A DNA stretch of 64,000 nt. Origin: Marinobacterium litorale DSM 23545 (GTDB lineage Bacteria; Pseudomonadota; Gammaproteobacteria; Pseudomonadales; Balneatricaceae). The stretch lies in contig NZ_AUAZ01000001.1 of the NCBI RefSeq assembly GCF_000428985.1, forward strand, positions 1-64,000. The letters run 5' to 3'. Shown here piece by piece: positions 38,195 to 45,546 of the stretch. A program made the translations under genes and the position numbers. The notes under the pieces are model-generated. The model searched no databases, was not told where the DNA came from, and saw only the letters and a program-made list of their open reading frames with translations. Every line of letters begins with the position of its first letter. The stretch's first letter is position 1.

Positions 38195-39631
38195 ATGGAT
38201 GAAACAGGACTGACACGGACAGACTTGGGGCTTTTTCTGGAACTGAGCGCGATTGATCCGGAACTGCCTGCCTATCGACGTTTGTTTCTGGCCCTGCGCC
38301 GCTCGATCCTGAAGCGGCATATCGCCGGGGGCGCACGTGTGCCCTCCACCCGGACACTTGCCGGTGCGCTGGGAATCTCTCGTAATACGGTGAAAAGTGC
38401 CTATGAACTGCTTCAGGCTGAGGGCTACCTGGTTTCGCGACGGGGAGCCGGCTGCTATGTGGCCGATCTGCCCGAAATAGCGCCCGTGCACGTCGATGGT
38501 GAGCAGGCCAGTGCCGCCCGATCTGCGTGGGAGCCCCAGGCGCCACCTGCTCAAAACCCGTCGTACCAGTTGCTTCAGCCTGCGGTGCCGGCCCTGGATC
38601 AGTTTCCATACCGACGCTGGCAGCGAGCGCTGCAGAGTTCGGTGTCCAGCCCCCGTCTGTTGGCAGGCGATCCCCAGGGTGATGCGCGCCTGCGCCAGGA
38701 AATTGTGCGTTGGCTCAGCGCTCAGCGCGGCATGCAGGCTGATGCCAGTCAGGTGGTGATTACATCCGGTTCGCAGCAGGGGCTTTATCTGGTGGCGAAT
38801 GAGCTGATAGCAGCCGGTGAGCCCGTGGCTCTGGAGCTACCCGGTTTTCCCGGTACTGAACGTGTTTTCGAGAGAGTCGGTGCGCAGATCGAACATTTTC
38901 GCCAACAGGATTTGGATGATATGGAAGCGCTGAGTAGGGTGAAGTTGATGGTCATAACACCGTCGCGCAACTTCCCGCTTGGACACACGCTGCCCGCCGA
39001 CCGGCGCCTTGCACTGCTGAATCGGGCACATGAAAAAGGGAGCTGGCTGGTGGAAGATGACTACGACTCGGAGTTCTCCGCCGGTCCGGCGCTGTCTGCG
39101 CTGTTTTCGCTGGATAACCGGGAGCGGGTCATCTATGCAGGCACCTTCAGCCGGACCCTGTTTCCCGGGCTTCGTATCGGTTATCTGGTTATACCTAAGG
39201 GGTTGGTAGATCGCTTTGTGGCTCTGCGGCGAATTATCGACGGCGGGCTGTCGACTCCAGCGCAGGTGGCGTTGGCGGAATTCATGGCGAACGGTGACTA
39301 TAGCCGACATCTCCGGCGAATGAAGCGGCTCTATGGGCAGCGACGGCAGCAACTTGAACAGCTACTGTCAAATAGCGCGCTCGCCAATTTACCGGTAATC
39401 GATGCCGGAGGCGGGATGCATCTCTGTCTGCAGTTACCCGATAGCTGGGATGACCATGCTTTAGCGCAGTCCCTTGTAAAGAAGGGGGTCAGCGCGAGAG
39501 CACTCCGTCTTTATGACAGTGCCGGCAGGCCCGGTCTTGTACTGGGCTTTGCCGCTGATGGCGCGGAGCGGCTGGCCCGGGGCGTTCAGCTGCTGGAGCA
39601 GGTGGTTGGGCCAGCGCTTTCCGGACGTTGA
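38195..39631 (+). CDS. MocR-type GntR regulator with aminotransferase-like domain lacking the PLP lysine
   Basis: A 478-residue protein. Residues about 25-95 are a GntR winged helix (RRSILKRHIAGGARVPSTRTLA, then SRNTVKSAYELLQAEGYL), and about 120-478 a class I aminotransferase fold (SGSQQGLYLVANELI, VVEDDYDSEFS-like). In this family the Schiff-base lysine sits in the motif F-S-K-T-L; here codon 320 is CGG and the motif reads FSRTLFPGLRIGY. A nearby motif usually read as T-P-S-H-Q is TPSRN. Covalent PLP binding therefore looks impossible, although ligand sensing without it may remain. It is divergent from the FMN split-barrel gene. The domain is otherwise full length and shows no frameshift. 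Confidence 0.85.
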   Translation: MDETGLTRTDLGLFLELSAIDPELPAYRRLFLALRRSILKRHIAGGARVPSTRTLAGALGISRNTVKSAYELLQAEGYLVSRRGAGCYVADLPEIAPVHVDGEQASAARSAWEPQAPPAQNPSYQLLQPAVPALDQFPYRRWQRALQSSVSSPRLLAGDPQGDARLRQEIVRWLSAQRGMQADASQVVITSGSQQGLYLVANELIAAGEPVALELPGFPGTERVFERVGAQIEHFRQQDLDDMEALSRVKLMVITPSRNFPLGHTLPADRRLALLNRAHEKGSWLVEDDYDSEFSAGPALSALFSLDNRERVIYAGTFSRTLFPGLRIGYLVIPKGLVDRFVALRRIIDGGLSTPAQVALAEFMANGDYSRHLRRMKRLYGQRRQQLEQLLSNSALANLPVIDAGGGMHLCLQLPDSWDDHALAQSLVKKGVSARALRLYDSAGRPGLVLGFAADGAERLARGVQLLEQVVGPALSGR

Positions 39632-39632
39632 G

Positions 39633-40865
39633 TCAGGTTGCGCCGAGCGTCTCTACCCACCCCAAACCTCTTTCAACCGTCCAGAACAGTGCCAGAGCAA
39701 GACTGGGGTAGATGATAGCTTTGGTGAGTTGTGTTCGATTCAGACAGTTGAACTGCGTCGAGGCCCAGTGTGCAATCGCGAGCGTTACAAACACCAGGAT
39801 TTGTCCTGCTTCGATACCCAGGTTGAATCCGGCCCAGTGAACCAGCAGTTCTGACACCTTCAGACCCGTCGCGTGTTCCAGTACATTGGCAAAGCCCAGA
39901 CCGTGCAGCAGTCCGATCATACCGACTTGCCAGAGTGGCAGTGCATGGCGGTCAGGTGTGAGAAGCAGGCGTAAAAATCCGTAGACTATCGACAGCGCAA
40001 TCAGTGTTTCGATTAAAGGAATGCTCAGAGGAGGCAGGGCTAACCAGCCCAGAGCCACTGCCCCGAGCGTCAGTGAGTGGCCCGCGGTAAAGATCAGCGA
40101 GTTATGGATAACGCGCCGCCACTGTTTGGCCCCGAATACCAGCACACACAGGAACAGCAAGTGGTCGAGGCCGATAAGCACATGGTGAACCCCGGAAGCG
40201 AATTGAGTAGCGAGCCGCTCCCCGATACCGGGTGGCGCGGCAAAGGATATATCCAGTGGGCCGTTGGAGGTCAGCTTTCCGGTCGGTGTGGTCAGAATAT
40301 TGATTGACTGGTCTCGAATGACAGGCCATTCAGTGCCAGCGCTCGTGATACGCCGTATCTGCTGTAGCCGGGTATCAGGCACTCTCAGTTTAAGGTCGAT
40401 CACCGCTTCTTCCAGCAGCAGCGTCGATGCAGGCAGGGACCAGCCTGGCTGAAGCGTCTGTTCGATGGCTGGTAAATAGCCGAAGGGTGAACGTTGGGCT
40501 ATGGGTTCGATGCGGGCGGATTCCAGCTCTATCCCGGGGCTCCCGGTCTGCTCGAGATGGATCTGCAGATAAGAGACTGCGCGGTTTTTCAGTAATTGTT
40601 TATCGCCGCTCAGTGCCGGCAGATCCAGCACCGGTCGCTGTTCGGTATTGAGTCTGGTGTAGGGAGGCGCGGGGCTGTTGTCGCCCTGTTGCCAGTCCGG
40701 CTCCAGTAGTAGCGATGCCATCGGGACGCGGGCGTAAATCCATGTACCTCCAGCATCTTCGGTCAGGTAGATGATACGGGCGAGGAAGTTCTGGAAATGG
40801 GCATTCGCGGTCAGTGGCAGGAGCGAGAAGCTCAGTATCAGTAGAGTACGAAAGAGGCTTTGCAT
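39633..40865 (-). CDS. HupE/UreJ-family membrane protein with large periplasmic N-domain
   Basis: About 410 residues from ATG 40865, with a signal peptide (LLILSFSLLPLTANAH). A periplasmic domain of about 200 residues precedes six membrane helices. The membrane part has the HupE/UreJ signatures GVHHVLIGLDHLLFLCVLV, FTAGHSLTLGAVALG and GLLHGLGFANVL, whose histidines are thought to bind nickel or another metal. Short HupE/UreJ proteins are Ni/Co permeases; the long N-domain form (family 2) is uncharacterised. No hydrogenase or urease genes are present. It follows the exported VOC protein gene by 47 bp. Confidence 0.82.
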   Translation of the reverse strand: MQSLFRTLLILSFSLLPLTANAHFQNFLARIIYLTEDAGGTWIYARVPMASLLLEPDWQQGDNSPAPPYTRLNTEQRPVLDLPALSGDKQLLKNRAVSYLQIHLEQTGSPGIELESARIEPIAQRSPFGYLPAIEQTLQPGWSLPASTLLLEEAVIDLKLRVPDTRLQQIRRITSAGTEWPVIRDQSINILTTPTGKLTSNGPLDISFAAPPGIGERLATQFASGVHHVLIGLDHLLFLCVLVFGAKQWRRVIHNSLIFTAGHSLTLGAVALGWLALPPLSIPLIETLIALSIVYGFLRLLLTPDRHALPLWQVGMIGLLHGLGFANVLEHATGLKVSELLVHWAGFNLGIEAGQILVFVTLAIAHWASTQFNCLNRTQLTKAIIYPSLALALFWTVERGLGWVETLGAT

Positions 40866-40881
40866 GGTTTGCTTCCCGGAA

Positions 40882-40903
40882 GCCCGCCCCCGGCAGGGCG
40901 GGC
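40882..40903 (-). other. Intergenic hairpin between VOC and HupE genes
   Basis: GCCCGCC at 40882-40888 and GGCGGGC at 40897-40903 form a 7-bp GC stem. No T-run follows on the minus strand, so it is more likely an mRNA-stabilising or partial-termination element than a full terminator. Confidence 0.35.
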
Positions 40904-40912
40904 GGTTAATGG

Positions 40913-41500
40913 TCAGTCGCGAGGGTCCCACAGGCGCGAGTCGGTGGTTTTCTCGTAGGCTTTACCATCCGGCGCACTGACCAGTTCCATCTGCATCCCC
41001 CACGGGGCCATGAAGTAGATCCAGGTCAAGCCTTCAAGTGGTCCGCTGGTAAAAGGGTGTGGCGTCCCCAGAAACTTGACGCCCCTGTCCTTCATGTAGC
41101 TGATCGCCTGATCCAGGTCGTCGACATAGAAGGCGATATGGTGGCCTCCGATATCGCTGTTCCTGGGCTGACTGGGGTTCTGGTCCGGAGCGGTGTACTC
41201 GAAGATCTCGAAGTTGGTGCCGTTGCCGCATCGCACCAGATGGGCGACCGGGATGGTGGCACGTGGATTCACGTTCAGGTTCTCTTTCATCCAGTCATCC
41301 TCGAACGGGCCAAAGGGGCCAATGGTGAAGAAGGCTTCACAGCCCATCACATCGACCAGAAAGCCCACCGCCTCCTCGGTATCGGGGACGGTAAATCCAA
41401 AGTGATCCGTGCCTCGCATGCCGGGGGTCGCGGCCTGGGTCAAAGTGGATGTGCAGAGCAGGGTAGTGGCTAACAGCGCATGTCTGAGCAGAGCTTTCAT
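40913..41500 (-). CDS. Exported VOC-family (glyoxalase-like) protein
   Basis: A 195-residue protein from ATG 41500, 7 bp after GGAG. It has a clear Sec signal peptide (KALLRHALLATTLLCTSTLTQAA) with cleavage near residue 24, so it acts in the periplasm. Two VOC half-domains follow, with metal-type residues in RGTDHFGFTVPDTEEAV, NFEIFEYTAPD, GGHHIAFYVDDLDQAISYM and WGMQMELVSAP. VOC enzymes are usually cytoplasmic, so an exported one is uncommon. Ligands look sufficient for a divalent metal site. A terminator separates it from the GMC gene upstream; it forms a unit with the HupE-like gene downstream. Substrate unknown. Confidence 0.82.
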   Translation of the reverse strand: MKALLRHALLATTLLCTSTLTQAATPGMRGTDHFGFTVPDTEEAVGFLVDVMGCEAFFTIGPFGPFEDDWMKENLNVNPRATIPVAHLVRCGNGTNFEIFEYTAPDQNPSQPRNSDIGGHHIAFYVDDLDQAISYMKDRGVKFLGTPHPFTSGPLEGLTWIYFMAPWGMQMELVSAPDGKAYEKTTDSRLWDPRD

Positions 41501-41576
41501 GGTGGTACTCCAGTTTGTTTTTTTAAATTTCAGCCCGAAGCTTTCGGGCGGGGAGTTGTGCCTCGCGCGAGTCACA

Positions 41577-41608
41577 AAAAGGGAAAAAGGGGTGCGCAGG
41601 GCGCACCC
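41577..41608 (-). terminator. Strong terminator of the acetoin/GMC operon
   Basis: On the minus strand GGGTGCGC and GCGCACCC (41608-41601 and 41597-41590) form an 8-bp GC stem with a 3-nt loop, followed by CTTTTTCCCTTTTT. It lies 55 bp after the GMC stop codon. Confidence 0.85.
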
Positions 41609-41662
41609 AAAACAGATGCCTCTCAGGCTCTGGGGATGGGAACAAGGCAGACGACGGTGGGT

Positions 41663-43243
41663 CTAGATAGCGCCCTGTTTCATCTGTTCGGCGATGTAGT
41701 CCGCCTGACGGATCGCCAGGGCGACAATCGTCAGGGTCGGATTTTCGGTTCCACTGGTGGTGAACTGGCTGCCATCGGAGACGAACAGGTTCTTGATCTC
41801 ATGGCTTTGCCCCCAGCCATTGACTACGCCGTCGCGGGCGTATTTGCTCATGCGGTTGGTACCCATGTTGTGACTGGCCGGGTAGGGGGGCAGATAGTTC
41901 ACTTTCTTTGCGCCCACCGCTTCCAGCAGCTCGGTGGATTTGTCATAGGCGTGATTGCGCATGCGGGTATCGTTGATATGGTCGGTCTTATAGACCACCG
42001 GAACAGGCAGGCCGTATTGGTCTTTCTCCGTGGGGTGCAGGGTGATGTTGTTGGATTCCACCGGCATATCTTCGCCGCAGACCCAGAAACCCGCCATCTT
42101 GTCGTAGTTAGCCAGCGAGTCGGCTAACTCACGCCCCCATCCGGATTTGCCCGGGTTGAGGAAGGCGGACATGAAGGGCAGGCCCAGGTGCAAGATTTCA
42201 AGCTCGTAGCCGGCGTAGTGGCCACGACTGGGATCGTTATCCTTCCACTCATGGACGACGCCGGGCACCACGGTGCTTTTATACATGTGTACCGGCTTTT
42301 CGAACTCTGCGTAGACACCCGCGGTGGTGTGGGTCATATAGTTCTGGCCCACCTGACCCGAACCATTGGCCAGGCCGTCGGGGAACATGGCCGAAGCCGA
42401 GTTCAGCAGCAGCCGTGGTGACTCGATGGAATTTGCGGCCACAGAGACCAGGCGTGCTTTCTGGAAATGGTGGTTGCCATCCTTGTCGGCATAGAGCACG
42501 CCGGTGACTTTACCGCTCTTGTCGTGCTCGATACGCAAGGCCATGGATTGGGGACGTACCTCAACCAGCCCGGTGGCCTCGGCCTTGGGGATCTCTGTGT
42601 ACATGGTGGACCACTTGGCACCAATCCGGCAGCCCTGCATACAGAATCCGTTGACCTGGCAGGCCGGTCGTCCGTCACGTATTTCGGTATTGATTGCCAG
42701 TGTCGCCTGCTCACATTTGGCACCGATACGGCGGGCCCCCTCCTCAACCACCTTGTAATGGCTGCTTTTACCATGGAAGGGCATGCCGGTGGCTTCGGTG
42801 CCGCAGACCCCCATCTTCTGCTCGGCTTTATAATAGTAGGGCTCAAGCTCTTTCAGCGTGATGGGCCAGTCGAGCACGTTGGCACCGGGAATGGTGCCGT
42901 TTTCCGTGCGCATACGGAACTCGTGCTCCTGAAACCGCATGGCGACACCCGCCCAGTGTACGGTGGCGCCGCCCACGCCCTTGACGATCCAGGCCGGGAG
43001 GTTGGGAAAGTCCTTGGCCAGTCGGGCGGGACCTTCCACATAGCGTTTGTCGAGCCAGGAGATCTTGCCGAACATCTTCCACTCGTCATTTTCGATATCG
43101 TCCAGCTTGAAGCGTTTGCCCGCCTCGAGTACGACAGATCTGATACCTTTCTGGGCCAGCTCGTTAGCCAAGGTCCCGCCGCCCGCGCCGGAGCCGACGA
43201 TTACAACCAGGCTGTCATCATTGAGATCAAATTGTGTAGTCAT
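41663..43243 (-). CDS. GMC-family flavin dehydrogenase, large subunit
   Basis: A 526-residue protein with an N-terminal FAD motif (VVIVGSGAGGGTLANELAQKG) and VHWAGVAMRF, close to the flavin attachment region of gluconate and sorbitol dehydrogenases. The C-terminal GMC block ends SDGSQFTTSGTENPTLTIVALA. The active-site His and Asn lie in YPASHNMGTNRM and the TSGTENPT region. It has no signal peptide, but the gene before it encodes a small subunit with a Tat signal, so both likely leave together. Substrates of this class are polyols, sugars and alcohols. GGGAG precedes the ATG. It is the last gene of the acetoin operon. Confidence 0.87.
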   Translation of the reverse strand: MTTQFDLNDDSLVVIVGSGAGGGTLANELAQKGIRSVVLEAGKRFKLDDIENDEWKMFGKISWLDKRYVEGPARLAKDFPNLPAWIVKGVGGATVHWAGVAMRFQEHEFRMRTENGTIPGANVLDWPITLKELEPYYYKAEQKMGVCGTEATGMPFHGKSSHYKVVEEGARRIGAKCEQATLAINTEIRDGRPACQVNGFCMQGCRIGAKWSTMYTEIPKAEATGLVEVRPQSMALRIEHDKSGKVTGVLYADKDGNHHFQKARLVSVAANSIESPRLLLNSASAMFPDGLANGSGQVGQNYMTHTTAGVYAEFEKPVHMYKSTVVPGVVHEWKDNDPSRGHYAGYELEILHLGLPFMSAFLNPGKSGWGRELADSLANYDKMAGFWVCGEDMPVESNNITLHPTEKDQYGLPVPVVYKTDHINDTRMRNHAYDKSTELLEAVGAKKVNYLPPYPASHNMGTNRMSKYARDGVVNGWGQSHEIKNLFVSDGSQFTTSGTENPTLTIVALAIRQADYIAEQMKQGAI

Positions 43244-43259
43244 TATTTGTTACTCCCAC

Positions 43260-43796
43260 TCAAAGCCAGTCGATCTTGTCGTAACCCCGGTTGATGTAAC
43301 CGCCCTTTTCCCAGGCGGAGCCGCCGTAGCCGAAACGGGGCCAGAGTTCCGGGTTGTTGTAGATACCCATCATCAGATCGCCCTTGATGCGCTGGAAGAA
43401 GGAGCTGTCTTCCATGGCGCGTAGTACGAAAACACGATCCGGCTCATTTTCGAGTTCGAGGAAGTTGCGGGCGAACAGCTGCTGGCTGCGCTGATCCAGC
43501 TCCTTCACGCCTTCAGCGAGCAGTTTTTTGAGTGCCGTGTCGGCATTGGCTTTATGGGCAAGCGGGGTCAGAACCGCGGCGTAATATTTATCTTCCAGGG
43601 TGTCGTGGGGGTAGATATCGCGGGCCATGCGCAGCAGTGTGGCGCTGCCATGTTCGCCCACGGCTGAAGCGGCCCAGGCGGTGGGTGTGAGCAGGCCGGT
43701 GCTCAGGATACCCAGCCCTGCCACGGCGATGCCGGAGCGGCCGAGGAAGCGCCGACGGCTCAGGTCGGTCGCTGGTTTTTCTGTTGTATTTTTCAT
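43260..43796 (-). CDS. Gluconate 2-dehydrogenase subunit 3-like protein with Tat signal
   Basis: A 178-residue protein from ATG 43796 (GGAG 5 bp upstream); much longer in-frame sequence upstream lies inside another gene and is not used. The N-terminus has a twin-arginine signal (LSRRRFLGRSGIAVAGLGIL) followed by a cleavage region (TAWAASA). The mature part (SATLLRMARDIYPHDTLEDKYY) is the small subunit of GMC dehydrogenase complexes. It is thought to escort the folded flavoprotein through the Tat pathway. Its partner starts 16 bp downstream. The cytochrome c third subunit usual in such complexes is not in the window. Confidence 0.86.
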   Translation of the reverse strand: MKNTTEKPATDLSRRRFLGRSGIAVAGLGILSTGLLTPTAWAASAVGEHGSATLLRMARDIYPHDTLEDKYYAAVLTPLAHKANADTALKKLLAEGVKELDQRSQQLFARNFLELENEPDRVFVLRAMEDSSFFQRIKGDLMMGIYNNPELWPRFGYGGSAWEKGGYINRGYDKIDWL

Positions 43797-43851
43797 GGTG
43801 ACTCCATTTCTACTTGTTATTGGATGTCGCTTTATTTGCTGTTTAAGCGGA

Positions 43852-44601
43852 TCAGAGTGTTTCGACGTAACGGCTGAATCGTGCCTCCAGTTGCTCGATG
43901 GTTTCGCCGAGCAGGTTGGATCTGCCGGGCAGCAGCTCAGCCAGGGATACATGGCGCTCCGCCCGGATGAAGGGGGCCATGCCGCAGTGGTGATAGAAGG
44001 CGTTGCCGGCTTGCCAGAGCCAGTCGAGCTCAGCCTCGCAGAGCACGACCGCATGGGAGAGCACCGCAAACTCGTTGTCCGATTCCGAAACTCCGGACTC
44101 CAGACGGCGCCAGCGCTGGGCGGTGCCGGCCAGCTTGCGGCCCTCTACCACAACGTTGTAATCGCCATCGCAGAAAGCGCCGTTTACCGAGGCACAGTGG
44201 CTCTCGATGCCCTGCCCGGCGAGGTGCTCAATCAGGGGGCGACAAAGCGTCATATAGCTGTCGTGAATGGCGCCCTTGTGGCGCTTGCTGCGAAACGCCA
44301 GTGCCACATTGATCAGCCCCGGCGACTGGGGGGTCAGGTCGCCACCGGTGGCGCGGACCTGAACCGGCCAGCCATCCAGGATCATCCGTCCAGCCGCCAT
44401 GGCGTATTGCGGCCGACGGGTCAGCCGCTGCGGCACCACCAACGACTGGCTGCACCGCCAGATCAGAAAGCCGGCCCGAACCTCTCCACGGCTGACAGCC
44501 GAGAGCAGGGCCATCTCGCGTTCCAGTCCCTCGGACGGAGAGAGGATCTCCTGTGTTGGGTGAATCCGTGGGGCATCAAAGTCGACTGCCGGTGCATTCA
44601 T
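43852..44601 (-). CDS. Lipoate-protein ligase A-like protein
   Basis: A 249-residue protein from ATG 44601; GTG 44610 is also in frame. It has the biotin/lipoate ligase fold motifs VRATGGDLTPQSPGLINVALAF (an altered form of the R-x2-G-G-G-x-V-x-H loop, shown in part), GAFCDGDYNVVV and GRKLAGTAQRWR, with the catalytic lysine in RKLAGTAQ. It probably attaches lipoate, or octanoate, to the free lipoyl-domain protein two genes upstream. It starts 5 bp after the E2 stop and is in the operon. The changed glycine/histidine loop might reflect a transferase rather than ligase mode. Confidence 0.8.
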   Translation of the reverse strand: MNAPAVDFDAPRIHPTQEILSPSEGLEREMALLSAVSRGEVRAGFLIWRCSQSLVVPQRLTRRPQYAMAAGRMILDGWPVQVRATGGDLTPQSPGLINVALAFRSKRHKGAIHDSYMTLCRPLIEHLAGQGIESHCASVNGAFCDGDYNVVVEGRKLAGTAQRWRRLESGVSESDNEFAVLSHAVVLCEAELDWLWQAGNAFYHHCGMAPFIRAERHVSLAELLPGRSNLLGETIEQLEARFSRYVETL

Positions 44602-44606
44602 GGCGC

Positions 44607-45302
44607 TCACCCTTTCTCGATCAGGTTACAGAGATCGGTCAGGAAGGCGGCGGCCGGTGCACCGTCGACTGCCCGGTGATCAAAGCTCAGAGAGAGGCCC
44701 ATTACACGGCGCGGTTCGACGCTGAGATCCGACATGACCCGGGGCTGCAGGCGCGTCTCGCCAATCCCCAGAATGGCAATCTGCGGCAGATTGACGATGG
44801 GCGTAAAAAACTGGACGCGGGATAGCCCCAGGTTGCTCAGCGTAAAAGTGCCACCGGTCATTTCCGGGACGCTCAGTTTGTTCTCTTTGGCACGCTGAGC
44901 CAGCTCTTTCCGAGCGGCGCTGCGCTCCATCAGCGAGAGTTCACCGGCGTTGAACAGCGTTGGCGCTGCCAGCAGATTGCCGGGCAGCGCCATCGCCAGA
45001 CTCAAGTGAATGGCGTCATGCAGGCGGATCTCTTTCCCCTCCACCCGACCGTTGAGGCCCGGGTGTTCGCCAAGCGTTGTGATCACCGCCTGGGCCACCA
45101 GGTCTTCGATAGAAACCTTGATTCCCTGGTTAGCCAGCCGCTGTTTGGTGGCAAACAGCTCGGTGGCATCGCACTCGGCGTGGTGGGTCAACTGGGCGGC
45201 TTCATCCAGGCTGCGGCGCATGTTGTCGGCGATCATTCCCCGCATGCCGCGCAGCGGAATCACGCGGCCCGGATTCTGCTCGATAGTGGGTTGTGCGGTC
45301 AT
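44607..45302 (-). CDS. acoC: E2 acyltransferase core of the acetoin dehydrogenase complex, no lipoyl domain
   Basis: A 231-residue protein from ATG 45302, about 6 bp after GAGGAG. It is the catalytic domain of 2-oxo acid dehydrogenase E2 enzymes (VIPLRGMRGMIADNMRRSL, TFTLSNLGLSRVQFFTPIVN, SLSFDHRAVDGAPAAAFL), with the active-site His and Asp in DHRAVDG. The usual lipoyl and peripheral-subunit-binding domains are missing and a separate lipoyl protein is encoded 10 bp upstream. It should transfer the acetyl group from lipoate to CoA. Gene symbol by function; the split layout is not that of classical acoC. Confidence 0.85.
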   Translation of the reverse strand: MTAQPTIEQNPGRVIPLRGMRGMIADNMRRSLDEAAQLTHHAECDATELFATKQRLANQGIKVSIEDLVAQAVITTLGEHPGLNGRVEGKEIRLHDAIHLSLAMALPGNLLAAPTLFNAGELSLMERSAARKELAQRAKENKLSVPEMTGGTFTLSNLGLSRVQFFTPIVNLPQIAILGIGETRLQPRVMSDLSVEPRRVMGLSLSFDHRAVDGAPAAAFLTDLCNLIEKG

Positions 45303-45312
45303 ATCACGCTCC

Positions 45313-45546
45313 TCAATCGATGGTGGCAACGAGGTCGCCCTTGTCGACCACGTCGTCGATATCCTTGATGATCTTCAACGTGCCGGAGGCGGGCGCTGAC
45401 AGCTCATACTGGATCTTCTGAACCATCAGCTCGGCGATCATTTCGCCCTCACTGACCTCCCCGCCATCGCTGGCCAGCCAGCTGGTAATAACGGCTTCGC
45501 TGTCTTCTTCCCAGAGGTTTTCCGGTACCCGTACTTCAGTGCTCAT
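45313..45546 (-). CDS. Stand-alone lipoyl-domain protein
   Basis: A 77-residue protein made of a single lipoyl domain, with the ATG at 45546 overlapping the E1-beta stop by 4 bp. The modified lysine is Lys44 in ELMVQKIQYEL, between the two symmetric halves (GEVSEGEMIAELMVQK and ASGTLKIIKDIDDVVDKGD). It carries the acetyl intermediate between E1 and E2 as a free protein. Some biotin-carrier domains look alike, but MVQKIQ with neighbouring E1, E2 and lipoate-ligase genes argues for lipoate. Confidence 0.88.
   Translation of the reverse strand: MSTEVRVPENLWEEDSEAVITSWLASDGGEVSEGEMIAELMVQKIQYELSAPASGTLKIIKDIDDVVDKGDLVATID

Noticed and set aside
43797-44069. A longer start for the Tat-signal subunit gene, adding 91 residues
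   Set aside because: The extension lies inside the lipoate-ligase gene in another frame, and the ATG at 43796 has a good Shine-Dalgarno followed directly by the Tat signal.
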